NCBI RefSeq assembly: GCF_023898315.1
Contig: NC_064614.1
Coordinates: 503,828,109-503,892,108, forward strand
Direction of reading: 5' to 3'
DNA length: 64,000 nt
Source: Schistocerca nitens
Taxonomy: Eukaryota > Arthropoda > Insecta > Orthoptera > Acrididae
Shown here: one piece after another, positions 9,757 to 21,438 of the stretch
Layout of the letters: every line of letters begins with the position of its first letter
Position numbering within the stretch: position 1 is the stretch's first letter
Translations under genes and position numbers: made by a program
Notes under the pieces: generated by a model
Databases searched by the model: none
What the model saw: only the letters and a program-made list of their open reading frames with translations
What the model was told of the DNA's origin: nothing

Positions 9757-11063
9757 CGATATGGCTGAAAAAAAAAGTAATAGAAAGAGCGAGTCTTGTT
9801 GTGACGGGGAAGCAGGCGTTTCTGAGAGTGCGAATATCTGACAGGTGAATGGATATATGGAGCGTGGCGGGGGGGGGGGGGGGGGGATGACGCTGTGACC
9901 GTGTTCCTTGCCTGTACTGAGCGACGAGCCACGTCAGAACTATAGCACTTTCGGCGCTGGGCGGGTGAGACATGTGCTCTTTATGCTTACATAGTACCCA
10001 AGAGTATCGGAAAGAGTGCAGAATGGTAATTCGACGATTACTGAGTGCAATCCCTACGCTGACACTTCCTTTATTATAATTTACTTACTTACACAACAAA
10101 TAAAACGAAATAATACCCGATGTATTGTATTTATTAATACTGACGCAAAGGGAAACATGGAATTGCATCTAAATTTCCGAGAAAGGATTGTACGGACATC
10201 ATCCATAAGGACTCTGATATTAATTTCCCAAGAAGGGGCGGCAACTAAAGCGCACAGAACTTCGTATTCCGTTACTTCCGTTTTGGCTGTCGAGCAGCCC
10301 TAGACAGCAAATGCAACCCTATCGTGTCTATTTTTATCGCCAGGTAAATAATTTTATCGAGAAGCCCCTCATACGGAAAGAGAAAAAGAAATCACATCCA
10401 GACAAGCCTGTATCAGAATACATTACCAGCTACAATCACCAATAATTAGCTAAACGATACGTTAAGCATGGTTTACTGCGATGAGAAATAACCTTCTATG
10501 AATGTAAACCAAGTTTGTCTTTGTATAGAATCTTCAAAACGATAATGGAATGTAAAATTTCGGCGCTTGTAAGGTGTGCAAGATGCCGTGAAAATTCCTG
10601 CTTCCGTGCTTTTTCGATGAATATCACCTCACCACGTGTAAATCACCAACTCTAAAACAACAGTAGTATCTAATTTTAGATGCGAAGTTCTCGTGTACGC
10701 TTTACAATACCTATCTGCAAATGTATCTGCAATACCAAATTTTCTTTTCGATTTCCTTTTCTCGCCTTTTATAAAAATAATAACATAAGTTATCTCTCTT
10801 TCCAAGCATCTATCCCGACTTGCGGGGTTTGCTGGTTAATCAGAAGTGGCATGTTAATGTTATGGGGAATAATAAATAAGTTATACTGAGCACTATTTCG
10901 GTTTACTTGCAGTGTAAGCAACGAAAAAATGAAAATAAAAATACGTTTTAGCATAAGTTCTCGAAATTATGGCCCTCAGATTACTGTTCTGTACTCTTCC
11001 CACTGCACCAATAGTTCCGTGGAAATAACACTAATTCACAGTTAACGGCTCGTTCATTTATTA
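9757..11063. other. Unassigned AT-rich sequence
   Basis: It contains a poly-G run near 9868-9887 and no coding or repeat signature I can name. Confidence 0.4.
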
Positions 11064-12402
11064 CACTAATGGCCATTAAAATTTCTACACCAATAAGAAA
11101 TACAGATGATAAACGGGTATTCATTGGACAAATATATTATACTAGAACTGACATGTGATTAAATTTTCACGCAATTTGGGTGCATAGATCCTGAGAAATC
11201 AGTACCCAGAACAACCTCCTCTGGCCGTAATAACGGCCTTGATACGCCTGGGAATTGAGTCAAACAGAGCTTGGACGGCGGCGTGTGCAGGTACAGCTGC
11301 CCATGCAGCTTCAACACAATACCACAGTTCATCAAGAGCAGTGACTGGCGTATTGTGACGAGCCAGTTGCTCGGCCACCATTGACCAGACGTTTTCAGTT
11401 GGTGAGAGATCTGGAGAATGTGCTGGCCAGCGCATCAGTCGAACATTTTCTGTATCCAGAAAGGCCCGTACAGTACCTGCAACATGTGGTCGTGCATTAT
11501 CCTGCTGAAATGTAGGGTTTCGCAGGGATCGAATGAAGGGTAGAGTCACGGGTCGTAACATATCTGAAATGTAACGTCCATTGTTCAAAGTGCCGTCAAT
11601 GCGAACAAGAGGTGGCCGAGACGTGTAACCAATGGCACCCCATACCATTACGCCGGGTGATACGCCAGTATGGCGATGACGAATACACGCTTCCAATGTG
11701 CATTCACCGCGATGTCACCAAACACGGATGCGACCATCATGATGCACGCCATCACAGGCGCTCCTGTCTGTGTTGCAGTGTCAATGGTAAAAGCAGCCAT
11801 GGTCTCAGAGCTGATAGTCTATGCTGCTGCAAACGTCGTCGAACTGTTCGTGCAGATGGTTGTTGTCTTGCAAACGTCCTGATCTGTTGACTCAGGGATC
11901 GAGACGTGGCTGCACGATTCGTTACAGCCATGCGGATAAGATGCGTCTCATCTGGACTGCTAGTGATACGAGGCCGTTGGGATCCAGCACGACGTTCCGT
12001 ATTACTCTCCTGAACCCACCGATTCCTTATTCTGCTAACAAGCATTGGATCTCGACCAACGCGAGCAGCAATGTCGCGATACGATAAACCGCAATCGCGA
12101 TAGGCTACAATCCGATCTTTATCAAAGTCGGAAACGTGATAGTACGCACTTCTCCTCCTTACACGAGGCATCACAACGACGTTTCACCATTCAACGCCGA
12201 TCAACTGCTGTTTGTGTATGAGAAATAGGTTGGAAACTTGCCTCATGTCAGCACGTTGTAGGTGTCGCCACCGGCGCCAGTCTTGTGTGAATACTCTGAA
12301 AAGCTAATCATTTGCATATCACAGCATCTTCTTCCTGTCGGTTAAATTTCGCGTCTGTAGCACGTCATCTTCGTGGTGTAGCAATTTTAATGGCCAGTAG
12401 TG
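11064..12402 (-). mobile_element. Tc1-like transposon, copy 1
   Basis: Inverted ends CACTAATGGCCATTAAAATT (left) and its counterpart ending GGCCAGTAGTG (right) are bounded by TA on both sides (11062-11063 and 12403-12404). The element is 1,339 bp, a usual Tc1 length, and the transposase is on the minus strand. A sister copy lies at 60253-61617. Copy 1 lacks about 70 bp that copy 2 keeps, just where the first catalytic Asp is encoded. Confidence 0.92.
11199..12174 (-). pseudogene. Tc1-like transposase, broken by an internal deletion
   Basis: The N-terminal frame (12174-11752) begins MMPRVRRRSAYYHVSDFDKD and holds the paired HTH DNA-binding region (GLSYRDIAARVGRDPMLVSR). The C-terminal frame (11696-11199) carries MVWGAIGYTSRPPL, FQQDNARPHVAG (second catalytic Asp) and WPAHSPDLSPTENVW (third acidic residue), and ends ARGGCSGY. 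The two frames are out of phase because about 70 bp around position 11740 is missing compared with copy 2. That gap removes the SDESRF block with the first Asp. It is inactive. Confidence 0.9.
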
Positions 12403-12404
12403 TA

Positions 12405-12868
12405 TAAAATAATGAATAAATAAATAAAATGGGTCATGTCTCACCCCAAACGAGTCAAAAAGGCCAGTTTCTTCTAAACTCTTGGCCATCTGAAGCTCCC
12501 ACTTCTGTCACTTTCATTCCTGGCCAAGCTGTGCATGGGCCATAAATTTGGACGAAATCGGTGATGACGATTAGTCACGGACGCGTAGTTGGGTTTGGAC
12601 ACTGTTACGGGTGGTCAGCGGACACTGTTAGTATGAGAAATATCATGGCTGCAGAAGAGCGGCAGGTAAAATAATGGTCTCCACCACGTGGGCTGGGAGA
12701 TCTCAGTGGCCTTGGCTAGCAGAGTGGAGCATGGAAGGGGTTACCCGCCATGTCGGAAATGAGTGACCACAGTAGCCGCTAATTAAAGCTAAATTCAATA
12801 AAAACTGATCCAAGACAGTTATAGAAGAACCAATAACACCTGTAAAAAGTCAAAATGAAGACCCACTC
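12405..12868. other. Unassigned sequence
   Basis: Nothing recognisable between the Tc1 element and the next SINE. Confidence 0.35.
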
Positions 12869-13019
12869 CACGCGGCTGCTACAGTCGCAGGTACGAATCC
12901 TGCCTCGGGCATGGATGTGTTTGATGTCCTTAGGCTAGTTAGGTTTAAGAAGTTCTAAGTCTAGGGGACTGATGACTTCAGAATGTAAGTCCCATGGTAC
13001 GTAAAGCCATTTGAACCAT
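12869..13019 (+). mobile_element. tRNA-headed SINE, family I, head truncated
   Basis: The B-box region GGTACGAATCCTGCCTCGGG and the family I tail are present, ending CCATTTGAACCAT. The 5' third of the tRNA-like head is missing. No clear target duplication is seen. Confidence 0.85.
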
Positions 13020-14184
13020 CTGATAAAAGGTGCATTTTCACGTACGCAGTCGCCCTCAAATTAGTAGTTTTTGAGTTCTACATTATCAAATTTTTACACA
13101 TAATATGGAGCTCCAAACGTTACTATCGTTTCAAACTTTCGGGAGATTTTTGTAAAATAAATGCCCATGGATACAGCTCTTCGAGCTCTGTCAGGACATA
13201 CTATTTGACCTGTTGTAAGTGACACGCATTTTAATATACGTACTAGAATATGTATTCCAAGCATCAAAACGTCAATTTTGCACAGAATAACTAATAGAAC
13301 AATGAAGTTAGGGGCAGCATATTAATTTAAACTTAGATATTTATGTATAACTGTATTTTGTTTTGTTTTTGAAACTCTAACAGAAAAATAGCCTAAATCG
13401 CCTTTCCACTGATAAAACGTAAATCATACAGAAATCTGACGAACTGATCAAGAAACTAAAAACAACACAGGAAAGAAAATTTCCACTTAATGTGATGTGA
13501 GTGATTTGAGTAAAACAAATAGTTGTGTATAATGTACGGTAAATGCATATATGCAGAATTTTCGTAACGGCAGTACGAGGACATAAAAGGGCGGCCGCTT
13601 TCGCCGTTTTCGTGCGTGAAAGCTGAAGCAGTACATACATATTGTACGCTTCTGTGAGCGGTGATTAAGTTTCAACACACGTGCTTGAAATGAGCGTAGT
13701 TTTCAATTGTTTATTCGAACTACTCATTGGTTGAACGAGGTTTATTGCTCTGGTTTATTCACTGAAAATATTTAGTTCCTGCCGTTGCGTTGATTCATCT
13801 TAGAAAGGGCATAAATAAACTTGGTTTGCATTTAAATAAATACTTTAGTGAGTTATGAGCATTATTTTTCACTGTTTAGTAAAATACTGCCTATATCATA
13901 TTTGGGAATAACAGTGTGACAATTATCAGCGCATTGCGACTAGTGTGTTATTGTCCCCGAGAAATTAAATACAACCAAATAACAAAAAGCAGCCAGACTT
14001 TCTGAAACTCACGAACAGTCTAACCAATATTTATTTAGTATCGTATTTTATCATTACAATTTTTAATTTTAATGCAAAACAGGTAAATCGCAAATGATAG
14101 TACTGTTCTAATCAGAACTGACAGCAACCCAAGGCCAACAACAATAATTCAGGTGTGCATGCCGCTGTCACAATCAGAAAATGA

Positions 14185-14186
<2 letters not shown>
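13020..14186. other. Unassigned AT-rich sequence
   Basis: Overlapping open frames at 13377-13678 (-) have no family signature. No repeats are recognised. Confidence 0.35.

Positions 14187-14188
<2 letters not shown>

Positions 14189-14230
<42 letters not shown>
14189..14230. repeat. (AG)n microsatellite
   Basis: About 21 AG units, at the 5' edge of the RT fossil that follows. Confidence 0.95.
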
Positions 14231-14232
<2 letters not shown>

Positions 14233-14234
<2 letters not shown>

Positions 14235-15323
14235 CATATGAGGGCAATTCAGTATGTAAACGTAGATGATAATGTGGGAATCATGGGGAGATGTAACTCG
14301 ATAGTAGAGGAAGGAGTAGGAGAGAGAGTTACGGGAAATATGGACTTGGTAGTAGGAACGAGAGAAGAGCAAAGGTTAATTGATTTCTGCGGTGAATTTC
14401 TGCTTTTAATAGTGAATACACTGTTGAATGATTACAGAGGAGTCATATTTGTAAAAGACTGGGAGACAGAGGAAAATGCCAGATGCATTATATTTTGGTT
14501 GACAGGGATTCCGAAATCAGATACAATTGCAAGGTATGTCTGAGGGCAGAGACAGAGTAGGCTCAGACACGTCTGCAAGAATTTTTGTGCAATGAAGTGG
14601 AATACTAAAGAACTAAAGATGCCTTTGAAGTTCCCTAAAGTATTCCTTAATGCGATAGTGAATACCGCCATAGACAGTTAACTAAAGAGGAAAGGACGTC
14701 TCTAAATAGAGCAGTCACATATGTTGGACAGAAAAACACAGGGACAAGAAAGATATCTCTAAAGAAACCTTCAGTAACAGGAGAAATATTTAAACTCATC
14801 GACGGAAGAAGACAGTACAAAAATGTTAATAGAAAAACAGGAATACAGCTATACAAGTTGCTTAGAATGAAGTAAATAGGAAGCACAAGAAAGGCAGGTT
14901 GAAATGTGAAGAAATCGGAAAAGAAATGGTCGTCGAAATGACTGATCAAGCATATAGAAAAGTCAAATCAAACTTCAGTAAAATTCAAGTTAATGAGTTC
15001 AGATTAATGGTGGAATGGGAATTGAACTTTTAAACGGAGAGGAGAGAGCTGATAGGTGAGAAGAGTGCACTGAATGCCTCTACGAGAGGAAGAAACAATA
15101 TGATGATGGCGTTATAGAAAAATAAATGATAATCGAGATCGAAGACATGACCAGTATTAGAGTGAGAGTTTATCAGAGCGCTGGAACACTTCCGCCAAAT
15201 AAGGCAGAAGGGGAGGATAACATCTCATCGGAATTTCTGGAATCCATGGGGAAGTGGCCATAATCCTAGTGGGTGTGTTACGTCTATGAGACTGAAAATA
15301 TATCCTTTGACTTCCCGGAAAAT
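14233..15323 (+). mobile_element. Non-LTR retrotransposon fossil, endonuclease side
   Basis: The frame 14181-14543 after the microsatellite resembles the apurinic endonuclease domain of arthropod LINEs: GRCNSIVEEGVGERVTGNMD, then EEQRLIDFCGEFLLLIVNTL, which follows the consensus RLIDFC...LVITNTL. Downstream to 15323 the sequence follows the inter-domain region with many stops. The last bases (TTTGACTTCCCGGAAAATG) correspond to the start of the RT domain, where the reading is cut by the Tc1-like element. It resumes at 18515. Confidence 0.7.
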
Positions 15324-16129
15324 GCAATGAAGAGCAAAAGAAACTTGTACATCTGCCTAATATCGTGTATGGCCCCTTCGAGCAAGCAGAAGTGCCGCAC
15401 CACGACGTGGCGCGGACTCGATTAATGTCTGAAGTAGTGCTGGAGGGAATTTATAAGATGAATCCTACAGGACTGACCATAAATCCGTAAGAGTAGAGGG
15501 GTGGAGATTTCTTCTGAATAGCATTTTGCAAGGCATCCCAGACATGCTCAGTAATGTTTATGTCTCCGGAGTTTGGTGGGCAGCGGAAGTGTTTAAACTC
15601 AGAGGAGTGTTCATGGAGCCACTCTTTAGCAATTCTGGACGTGTGGGGTGTAGCATTGCCCTGCTGGAATTGCCCAAGTCCGTCGGAATACACAGCGGAC
15701 ATGAATCGATGCGGGTGATCAGATAGGATGCTTACGTATGTGTCAGTGTCGTATCTAGACGTATCAGGGGTCCCATATCAATCCAAATCCGCACATCGCA
15801 TACCATTTACAGAGCCTCCACCATTTTAAACAGTCCACTGCTGACATGCAGGGCCCATGGATTCATAAGGTTGTCTCCATACCCGTACATGTCCATCTGC
15901 TCGCTACAATATGAAACGAGTCTCGTCTGACCAGGCAACGTGGTTCCAGTCATCAGCAGTCCAATGTCGGTGCTGAGAGGCCCAGGCGAGGCGTGCAGCT
16001 TCGTGTCATGCAGTCATCAAGGGTACACAGCTCTGAAAGCCTATATCGGTGATGTTTCGTTGAAAGGTTCACACGCTGACACTTGTTGATGGCTCAGTAC
16101 TGAAATCTGCAGTAATTTACGGAACGGTT
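15324..16129 (-). mobile_element. Tc1-like transposon, transposase 3' part (left piece)
   Basis: The left end GAAGAGCAAAAGAAACTTGT pairs with the right end at 18490-18514 (CCAGTTTATTTGGAGCTTCA). The minus-strand frame 15702-15451 includes FQQGNATPHTSRIAKEWLHE (second catalytic Asp block, with Asp replaced by Gly) and CPPNSGDINITEHVWDALQN (third block). The element is split at 16129/16130 by a foreign insert and continues at 18118. Mutations show that it is dead. Confidence 0.8.
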
Positions 16130-17585
16130 TGTGAGTTAACGATCATTTCGCTCTCATTTATGTAAAATGCCGAAAGAGTCAGCCCTGAGGAATTGTGAAA
16201 CGAACCCTGTCGTCCAGGACTGTGTGCCACAAAGGGCGCAGATTCGCCACGAGATGGGGAAATTCACAGACGTCTGTTGTGCTGAACGAGACCTAAGCAC
16301 TGTAGTGTGCGAGTGAAACAGATAAGAACCTACGTCATAGGGAAACACCGTAGAAGCAGTTTGTGACCAAGGAGACGTAGCAGTGGTAAATATGGCGGAC
16401 CTGAGATCATCCATAAAGGGAAACATTTATGAAAACTATTTAATTCTGTAGTAATTCAGGGTATGAAGCCACAGTAATTTTAATCTACAGCCCTTAATAA
16501 TTTTCATGGTGATTTCAATAAAACTTGAATATTGATCATATCTTTAATAGTTTAGGATTTAGTGTTAAAGTGAAATTAACAAGTTTTGTAACAAAATCTG
16601 AATGCTAAAATCTGAACGCTTTGGTCTGCATTAACGATCGACATTTCATATAGAAGCGTATCGTTAAAATGACAAACATTGTAAATATCAACTCTGTAAC
16701 TTTGTTTAAAAGATATACTAAATTTAAATTATCAGTATTTTCAGTTAAGCTTCAGATCACAATTTCCTCCACAAAAAACACATTGAACGATGACAGCATG
16801 ACACCTTATTGAATCATTAGGTAATAAAATATTTGTTGTAAACTTTAGTGCATAATAGTTACTTCTGTTCTTTATTTATTTATCAGGAAGCACATTAGTG
16901 CAAGGCTACTGACCGTGACACTCAACGTTAAGAAGGAGATTCTATTGATTTTATGTAAAAGAATTTTACGTTTATTATGTAATTGATATTATTGTTACAT
17001 TGTTTAGAATGTGAAAGTGGTGAAGCTTTGATTATTTAAATATGTTAAACTGTAAAAAAATGTAGAATAAGCAGTAGCCAATCAGATGGACAGCTTCAGG
17101 AAAGGGAACTGCCCTAGATAGTTGAGTAAGGATATTCGGCGCAAGGGAAACGTGGCCGGGGACGGGCAGAGAAACAGTGCTGGTGGACAAACGAAAGCGA
17201 ACGGTCAGTCTTCAGGCAGCTAGGAAGTGAAACGACTTCGAAAATTTCGCGTTGTGTGGTATTGCGGGTCATAGTCTCTGAACGGTGAGAAGCCGCGCGC
17301 CTGGTGTGAACTCTAAATTTTCGCTTAAATAACGAGGTGGAGTATTTGAACTTAAAATTCGCGATGAGGTTGTGAATGATCGAACTGTGCCAAATGGATA
17401 TGGAATTCTAAATATGACTACTTTCGCTATTAGTTTGCTTTCTGAATGAACATTATTCTAACCAAATCACAACTGTGTGGCCTACATCATTTATGGGTCG
17501 TCAATTTAGCTCCCGATATTATTATTACTGTTGTTATATGCTAGATTAACGATGTACGTCTCAAAATGTTCAAAAGTGTATGAAT

Positions 17586-17945
17586 TCTTAAGGGACCATA
17601 CTACTGAGGCAATCAAAAAATGGTTGAAATGGCTCTGAGCACTATGGAACTTAACTGTTGTAGTCATCAGTCCCCTAGAACTTAGAACTACTTAAACCTA
17701 ACTAACCTAACGACATCACACACATCCATGCCCAAGGCAGAATTCGAACCTGCGACCGTAGCGGTCACGCGGTTCCAGACTGAAGCGCCTAGAACCGCTC
17801 GGCCACCGACCGGCTACTGAGGCAATCGGTCCCTAGACTTACACACTATTTAAACTAACTTAAATGAAATTATGCTAAGAACAACACACACACCCATGCC
17901 CGAGGGACGACTCGAACCTCCGGCGGGAGATGTACGTCTCATACA
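17586..17945 (-). mobile_element. tRNA-headed SINE, family II, head lost and split by a SINE
   Basis: The family II tail is read on the minus strand (CGGTCCCTAGACTTACACAC) and the B-box side reads CCCGAGGGACGACTCGAACC. The copy ends just inside the head. It is interrupted by a family I SINE between two copies of CTACTGAGGCAATC. Confidence 0.85.
17615..17813 (-). mobile_element. tRNA-headed SINE, family I, nested in a family II SINE
   Basis: Full-length copy, from CGGTCGGTGGCCGAGCGGTT at 17813 to the CCATTTTTTGATT side at about 17615. The 14-bp target duplication CTACTGAGGCAATC is at 17601-17614 and 17814-17827. Confidence 0.95.
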
Positions 17946-18117
17946 ATTTCGCAATCTTGCCATCAGCCAGACGATTTAAACATAGGCTCACATGTGTCTA
18001 ATTTAGGGCGTGTAATGCGACACGTGCGATTCAACCCCTAGACTAGTTTGAGCCAAGAAATTTCGACGAAGAGGAACCGTATGTGAGCCCGAACATCTTT
18101 GGGAAGTTAGCTCGCCA

Positions 18118-18514
18118 GTTGCACTTCGGCCACGCTGAACGATTCTCTTCAGTCGTCGTTGGTCCCGTTCTTGCAGTATCTTCTTCCGTTCATAGCTATG
18201 TCGCAGATTTGATTTTTTTACTGTATACCGGATATTCACGGTACACTCGTGAAATGGTCGTACGGGGAAATTCCCACTTCATCGCTACCTCGGAGATGCT
18301 GTGTGCCATCGCTCATGCGCCGACTAAAACACCACGTTCAAACGCACTTAAATCTCGATAAGCTGTCATTGTAGCAGCAGTAACCGATTTAACAAATGCG
18401 CCAGACACTTGTTGTCCTATGTAGGCGTTGCTGACCGCAGCGCCGTATTCTGCCTGTTCACTTATCTCTTACTTGAATACGCATGCGTATACCAGTTTAT
18501 TTGGAGCTTCAGTG
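18118..18514 (-). mobile_element. Tc1-like transposon, 5' part (right piece)
   Basis: It completes the element that starts at 15324. The minus strand encodes the N-terminal HTH region. The conserved stretch near 18240-18310 corresponds to a KWGFSRTTISRVYREY-like helix-turn-helix, here with substitutions. The terminal inverted repeat ends at 18514, next to TA. Confidence 0.8.
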
Positions 18515-19640
18515 TAGTATCTAAACAATCTCGACGACTGGAAGAACAGATAACTGAGAGAACTGTCACACAATTCTTTTAACAGCCCATGCAATCAATT
18601 TTCGAACAAGAATGATATGCTGAAGAATGGACAAGAAAACTGAAAATCTTCTAGCTAACGATCAGTTTGGTTTTCGGAAAGGCAAAGCGAGCATAGAAGT
18701 AGTTACGATGTTGCAGATGATAATGTAAATAACACTTAAGGAAAAAAGTACATGCTCATGGGATTTATCGACCTACAAAAAGGGTTCAACGATCGAAAAT
18801 CTGAGAAAAATATTAGAAAGCTATAGGGAAAGAAAGGTATTATACAATGAATACGAGAAGAACGCTTGGACAATAAGAATGGAAGACGAAGAACCAAGTT
18901 CCATCATTAGAAACAGTGTAAGACAAGGATTCACTTCTACTGCTAAATTTTAACATCGAAGAAGCAATGACAGATATAAAGAAAAGTTTCAAGATTTGGG
19001 TTAAAATTCAGGGTGAAAGACTATTAGAGAAAAGATCCGCTAATGACATTGGTCTCCTCAATGAAAGTGAAAAGTTTTACAGGATCTATTGAATGAAATG
19101 AGAACTCTAACGAAAACACGCTGTGGATTGAAAGTAAACCGAAGCAATGAGAAGAAGCCGGAGTGAGATTATCGACAAACTGAAAATGGAAATTACTGAT
19201 AGCGAAGTAGACGAAGTGAAGGAATTCTGCTGCCTTGGATTGAAAATAACGCATGACGGACGAAGCAAGAGTGCCATAAAAAGTGGACTGGCACAAGCAA
19301 AAGGGGCTTTCTCGACCAAGAGAAGACTTTTAATATCGAACACATGCCTTAATTCGAGGAAGAAATTTTTGAGAATGTACGTTAGGAGCACAACATTCTA
19401 TGATAGTCATTGACTGTGATAAAACCGTAGAAGAAGAGAACTGAAGCGTCTGAGATGTGGTGCTACTGAACGATGTAGAAAATTAGGTTGACTGATAAGA
19501 TAAGGAACGAAGAAATTCTCCGCAGAATCGGCGAAGAAAGGAACTGTGTAAAACACTGACAAGAAAAAGGGACAAGAAGGCAGAAGACATGTTAAGATAT
19601 CAGGGAATAACTCCCATTGAACTATAGATTAAAACTGAAG
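18515..19640 (+). mobile_element. Non-LTR retrotransposon fossil, RT and C-terminal side
   Basis: This continues the LINE interrupted at 15323. It reads DQFGFRKGKASIEVVTMLQM (RT motif 2/2a region), then a damaged FIDLQK block. The C-terminal frame 19147-19413 has DEVKEFCCLGLKITHDGRSK and KGAFSTKRRLLISNTCLNSR (the typical YLGS-x-IT-D and K-x-LL regions), followed by a tail with degraded RRIGEERN. Many stops and frame changes are present. The catalytic FADD box is not preserved (the region near 19035 is damaged). Confidence 0.75.
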
Positions 19641-20155
19641 AAACTGGAAAGAGTTAGGAAATAAAGAAGATGGGACCTGGATAAGTTGAAAGCACCATAC
19701 CATGCTGAGAGTTTCAAAGGAAGCATTAGTCAAAGGTTGACTAGAAACAGGGAAAGGAATACAGTAGATGAAGAATGGGTAGTTTTAAGAGATAACATTG
19801 TGAATGGATCAGAGATTCAAATAGGTGAAAACACAGGGCTTAGTAGAAATCCTTGGATAACAGTAGAGATACTGAATTTAATTGACGCAAGGAGAAAATT
19901 TGAAAATGCAGCAAATGTAGCAGGCGAAATGGAATACAAACGTTTAAGAAAACTGATTGTCAGGAACTGCAAAATGGCTAAGTAAGAATGGCTGGAGGAC
20001 AAATGGAAGGATTTAGAAGAATATTTCACTAGATGAAAGATAGATGCTACCTACAGGAAAATTAAAGAGGCCCTTGGAGGAAAGAGAAGCAGCTGTGTTG
20101 AATGACAAGAGCTCAGATGGAAAAACAGTCCTTTTAATGTAGAAAACGTAAGTTG
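19640..20155 (+). pseudogene. Second LINE fragment, region between endonuclease and RT
   Basis: The frame 19686-19985 reads ESFKGSISQRLTRNRERNTV, DEEWVVLRDNIVN and NPWITVEILNLIDARRKFEN. This pattern (EEW...NPW-T-EI--L---RR) is typical of arthropod LINE polyproteins just before the RT domain. It follows the end of the previous LINE directly, so it is a separate, rearranged or independently inserted copy. It ends at a stop at about 19985 and decays to 20155. Confidence 0.65.
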
Positions 20156-20379
20156 AAGCAGATGAGCAGGGAAAATAAATCCGTTATGTTCAAACATACC
20201 ATCATTAGTATGCTGTTTGACTTAGTCACGTCTTTTAAGAGTTTAAACGTAACGTTGCAAAGCGATATGAAACAGGATGATAAGGTAAGGTCAGTATTAG
20301 CAAAGACGAAAGATAGACTTCGATTTACTAGGAAAATTTCAGGAAAGTGTAGCTCACTTACGAAGGAGAACACTAGTAC

Positions 20380-20815
20380 GTAGAACACTTGTTCGGCCCG
20401 TTCATAAGTCCTTCTCGAATGTTTCGCACCCCCGCCAGGTCGGATTAAAGGAAGACGTCGAAGCAATACAGAGGCGTCATGGTAGATTTGTTAGCAGTAT
20501 GTACGGGCGACACACTAGTATTACAGAGATTCTTCCTGAACGCATATGGGAATCCCTGGAGGAAAAGGGAAGTTTATTTGCGAAACACTATTGAGAAAAT
20601 TTAGAGAACCGCCATTTTCGACTGACTGCAGAACGATTCTGCTGACGCCGACGTACATTTCGCGCAAGAACCGTGAAGGCAAGTTAAGAGAAATTAAGGG
20701 TCGCTCCATTTACGAGTGGAACAGTAAAGGCTGTTAGTGATATAAGCAATCCTCCGCTATTCGTCGTAAGCTGGGTTGTGGAGCATGTATATGGATGTAG
20801 ATATTGCGTCATACG
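20380..20815 (+). mobile_element. 3' end of a non-LTR element
   Basis: The sequence follows the C-terminal coding tail and 3' end of a grasshopper LINE family. The frame at 20546-20737 includes LLRKFREPPFSTDCRTILLT, PTYISRKNREGKLREIKGRS and IYEWNSKGC, then a TATGGATGTAGATA tail. The upstream 20156-20379 is unassigned. Confidence 0.6.
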
Positions 20816-21019
20816 CTTAGAAATCACAGCGTCATAAGAGACCACCTGCTGTAATATGAACCAAGCAGCAGAACAGCATTAGGGCAGTATAAAGAGAAAT
20901 GTATTTAACAAGTGACGTGTTCCCAGAACGTCGCCTGACAACTTCATCTCAAAGGTCTAAAAATGAAAATAATGATAATTCTTATTCAATGGGTTGACGC
21001 TAACAAGTATAAACGTAAG
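20816..21019. other. Unassigned spacer
   Basis: No recognisable feature. Confidence 0.3.
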
Positions 21020-21438
21020 TTTTAGAGTATTCCAAGGCAATGTTACTGAGTCAGGCCGTTACTGTTTACAATACGTATAAATGATCTAGTGAACACCGTC
21101 GGAATCTCTTTAGCTCTTTTGGTTACAGGAAGGTGGCTATGGCAGAAGACTATAGCGACGTAACGCCAGACCTGCAGAAGATCAATGATCAGCGTAGGGA
21201 GTGGCAGTTGACCTTGAACGTCAATAAATGTAACCTGTTGTGCACAATTAGTTACAAACATCTGTACTGTTCGATTACACTATTGGCGATAAATAACGGG
21301 AAACAGTAAGATCCGTAGAACATCTACAAGGAATCGTCCAGAGCGATGTAGAATTAAATGGGAATGGCCAGATAAAACAAATTCTAGAAAAAGTATATTA
21401 CATGTTGAGATTCATTGGATGAAACTTAGGGAAATGTA
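21020..21438 (+). mobile_element. Non-LTR RT fragment, left of a mariner insertion
   Basis: Read with frame shifts, it gives SDVTPDLQKINDQRREWQLT followed by LNVNKCNLL. This is the conserved region after the RT catalytic box (LQ-DL---W---W-L-LNV-KC). The coding tract is cut at 21438 by a mariner and resumes at 22474. Confidence 0.7.

Larger units (their letters stand above)
16130..18117. mobile_element. Unclassified ~2-kb insertion inside the Tc1-like element
   Basis: The Tc1-like sequence stops at ...GGAACGGTT (16129) and resumes at GTTGCACTTCGG (18118), so 1,988 bp is inserted with at most a 3-bp duplication (GTT). The insert starts TGTGAGTTAAC and ends, read from the other strand, TGGCGAGCTAAC: short imperfect inverted ends. 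I see no transposase or RT in it. It carries two nested SINEs at 17586-17945. Confidence 0.6.

Noticed and set aside
14112-14372. Open frames through the (AG)n, (AC)n, (TC)n, (TG)n and (ATT)n tracts
   Set aside because: They are low-complexity translations of microsatellites. The flanking residues match no family except the LINE fossil downstream of 14230.
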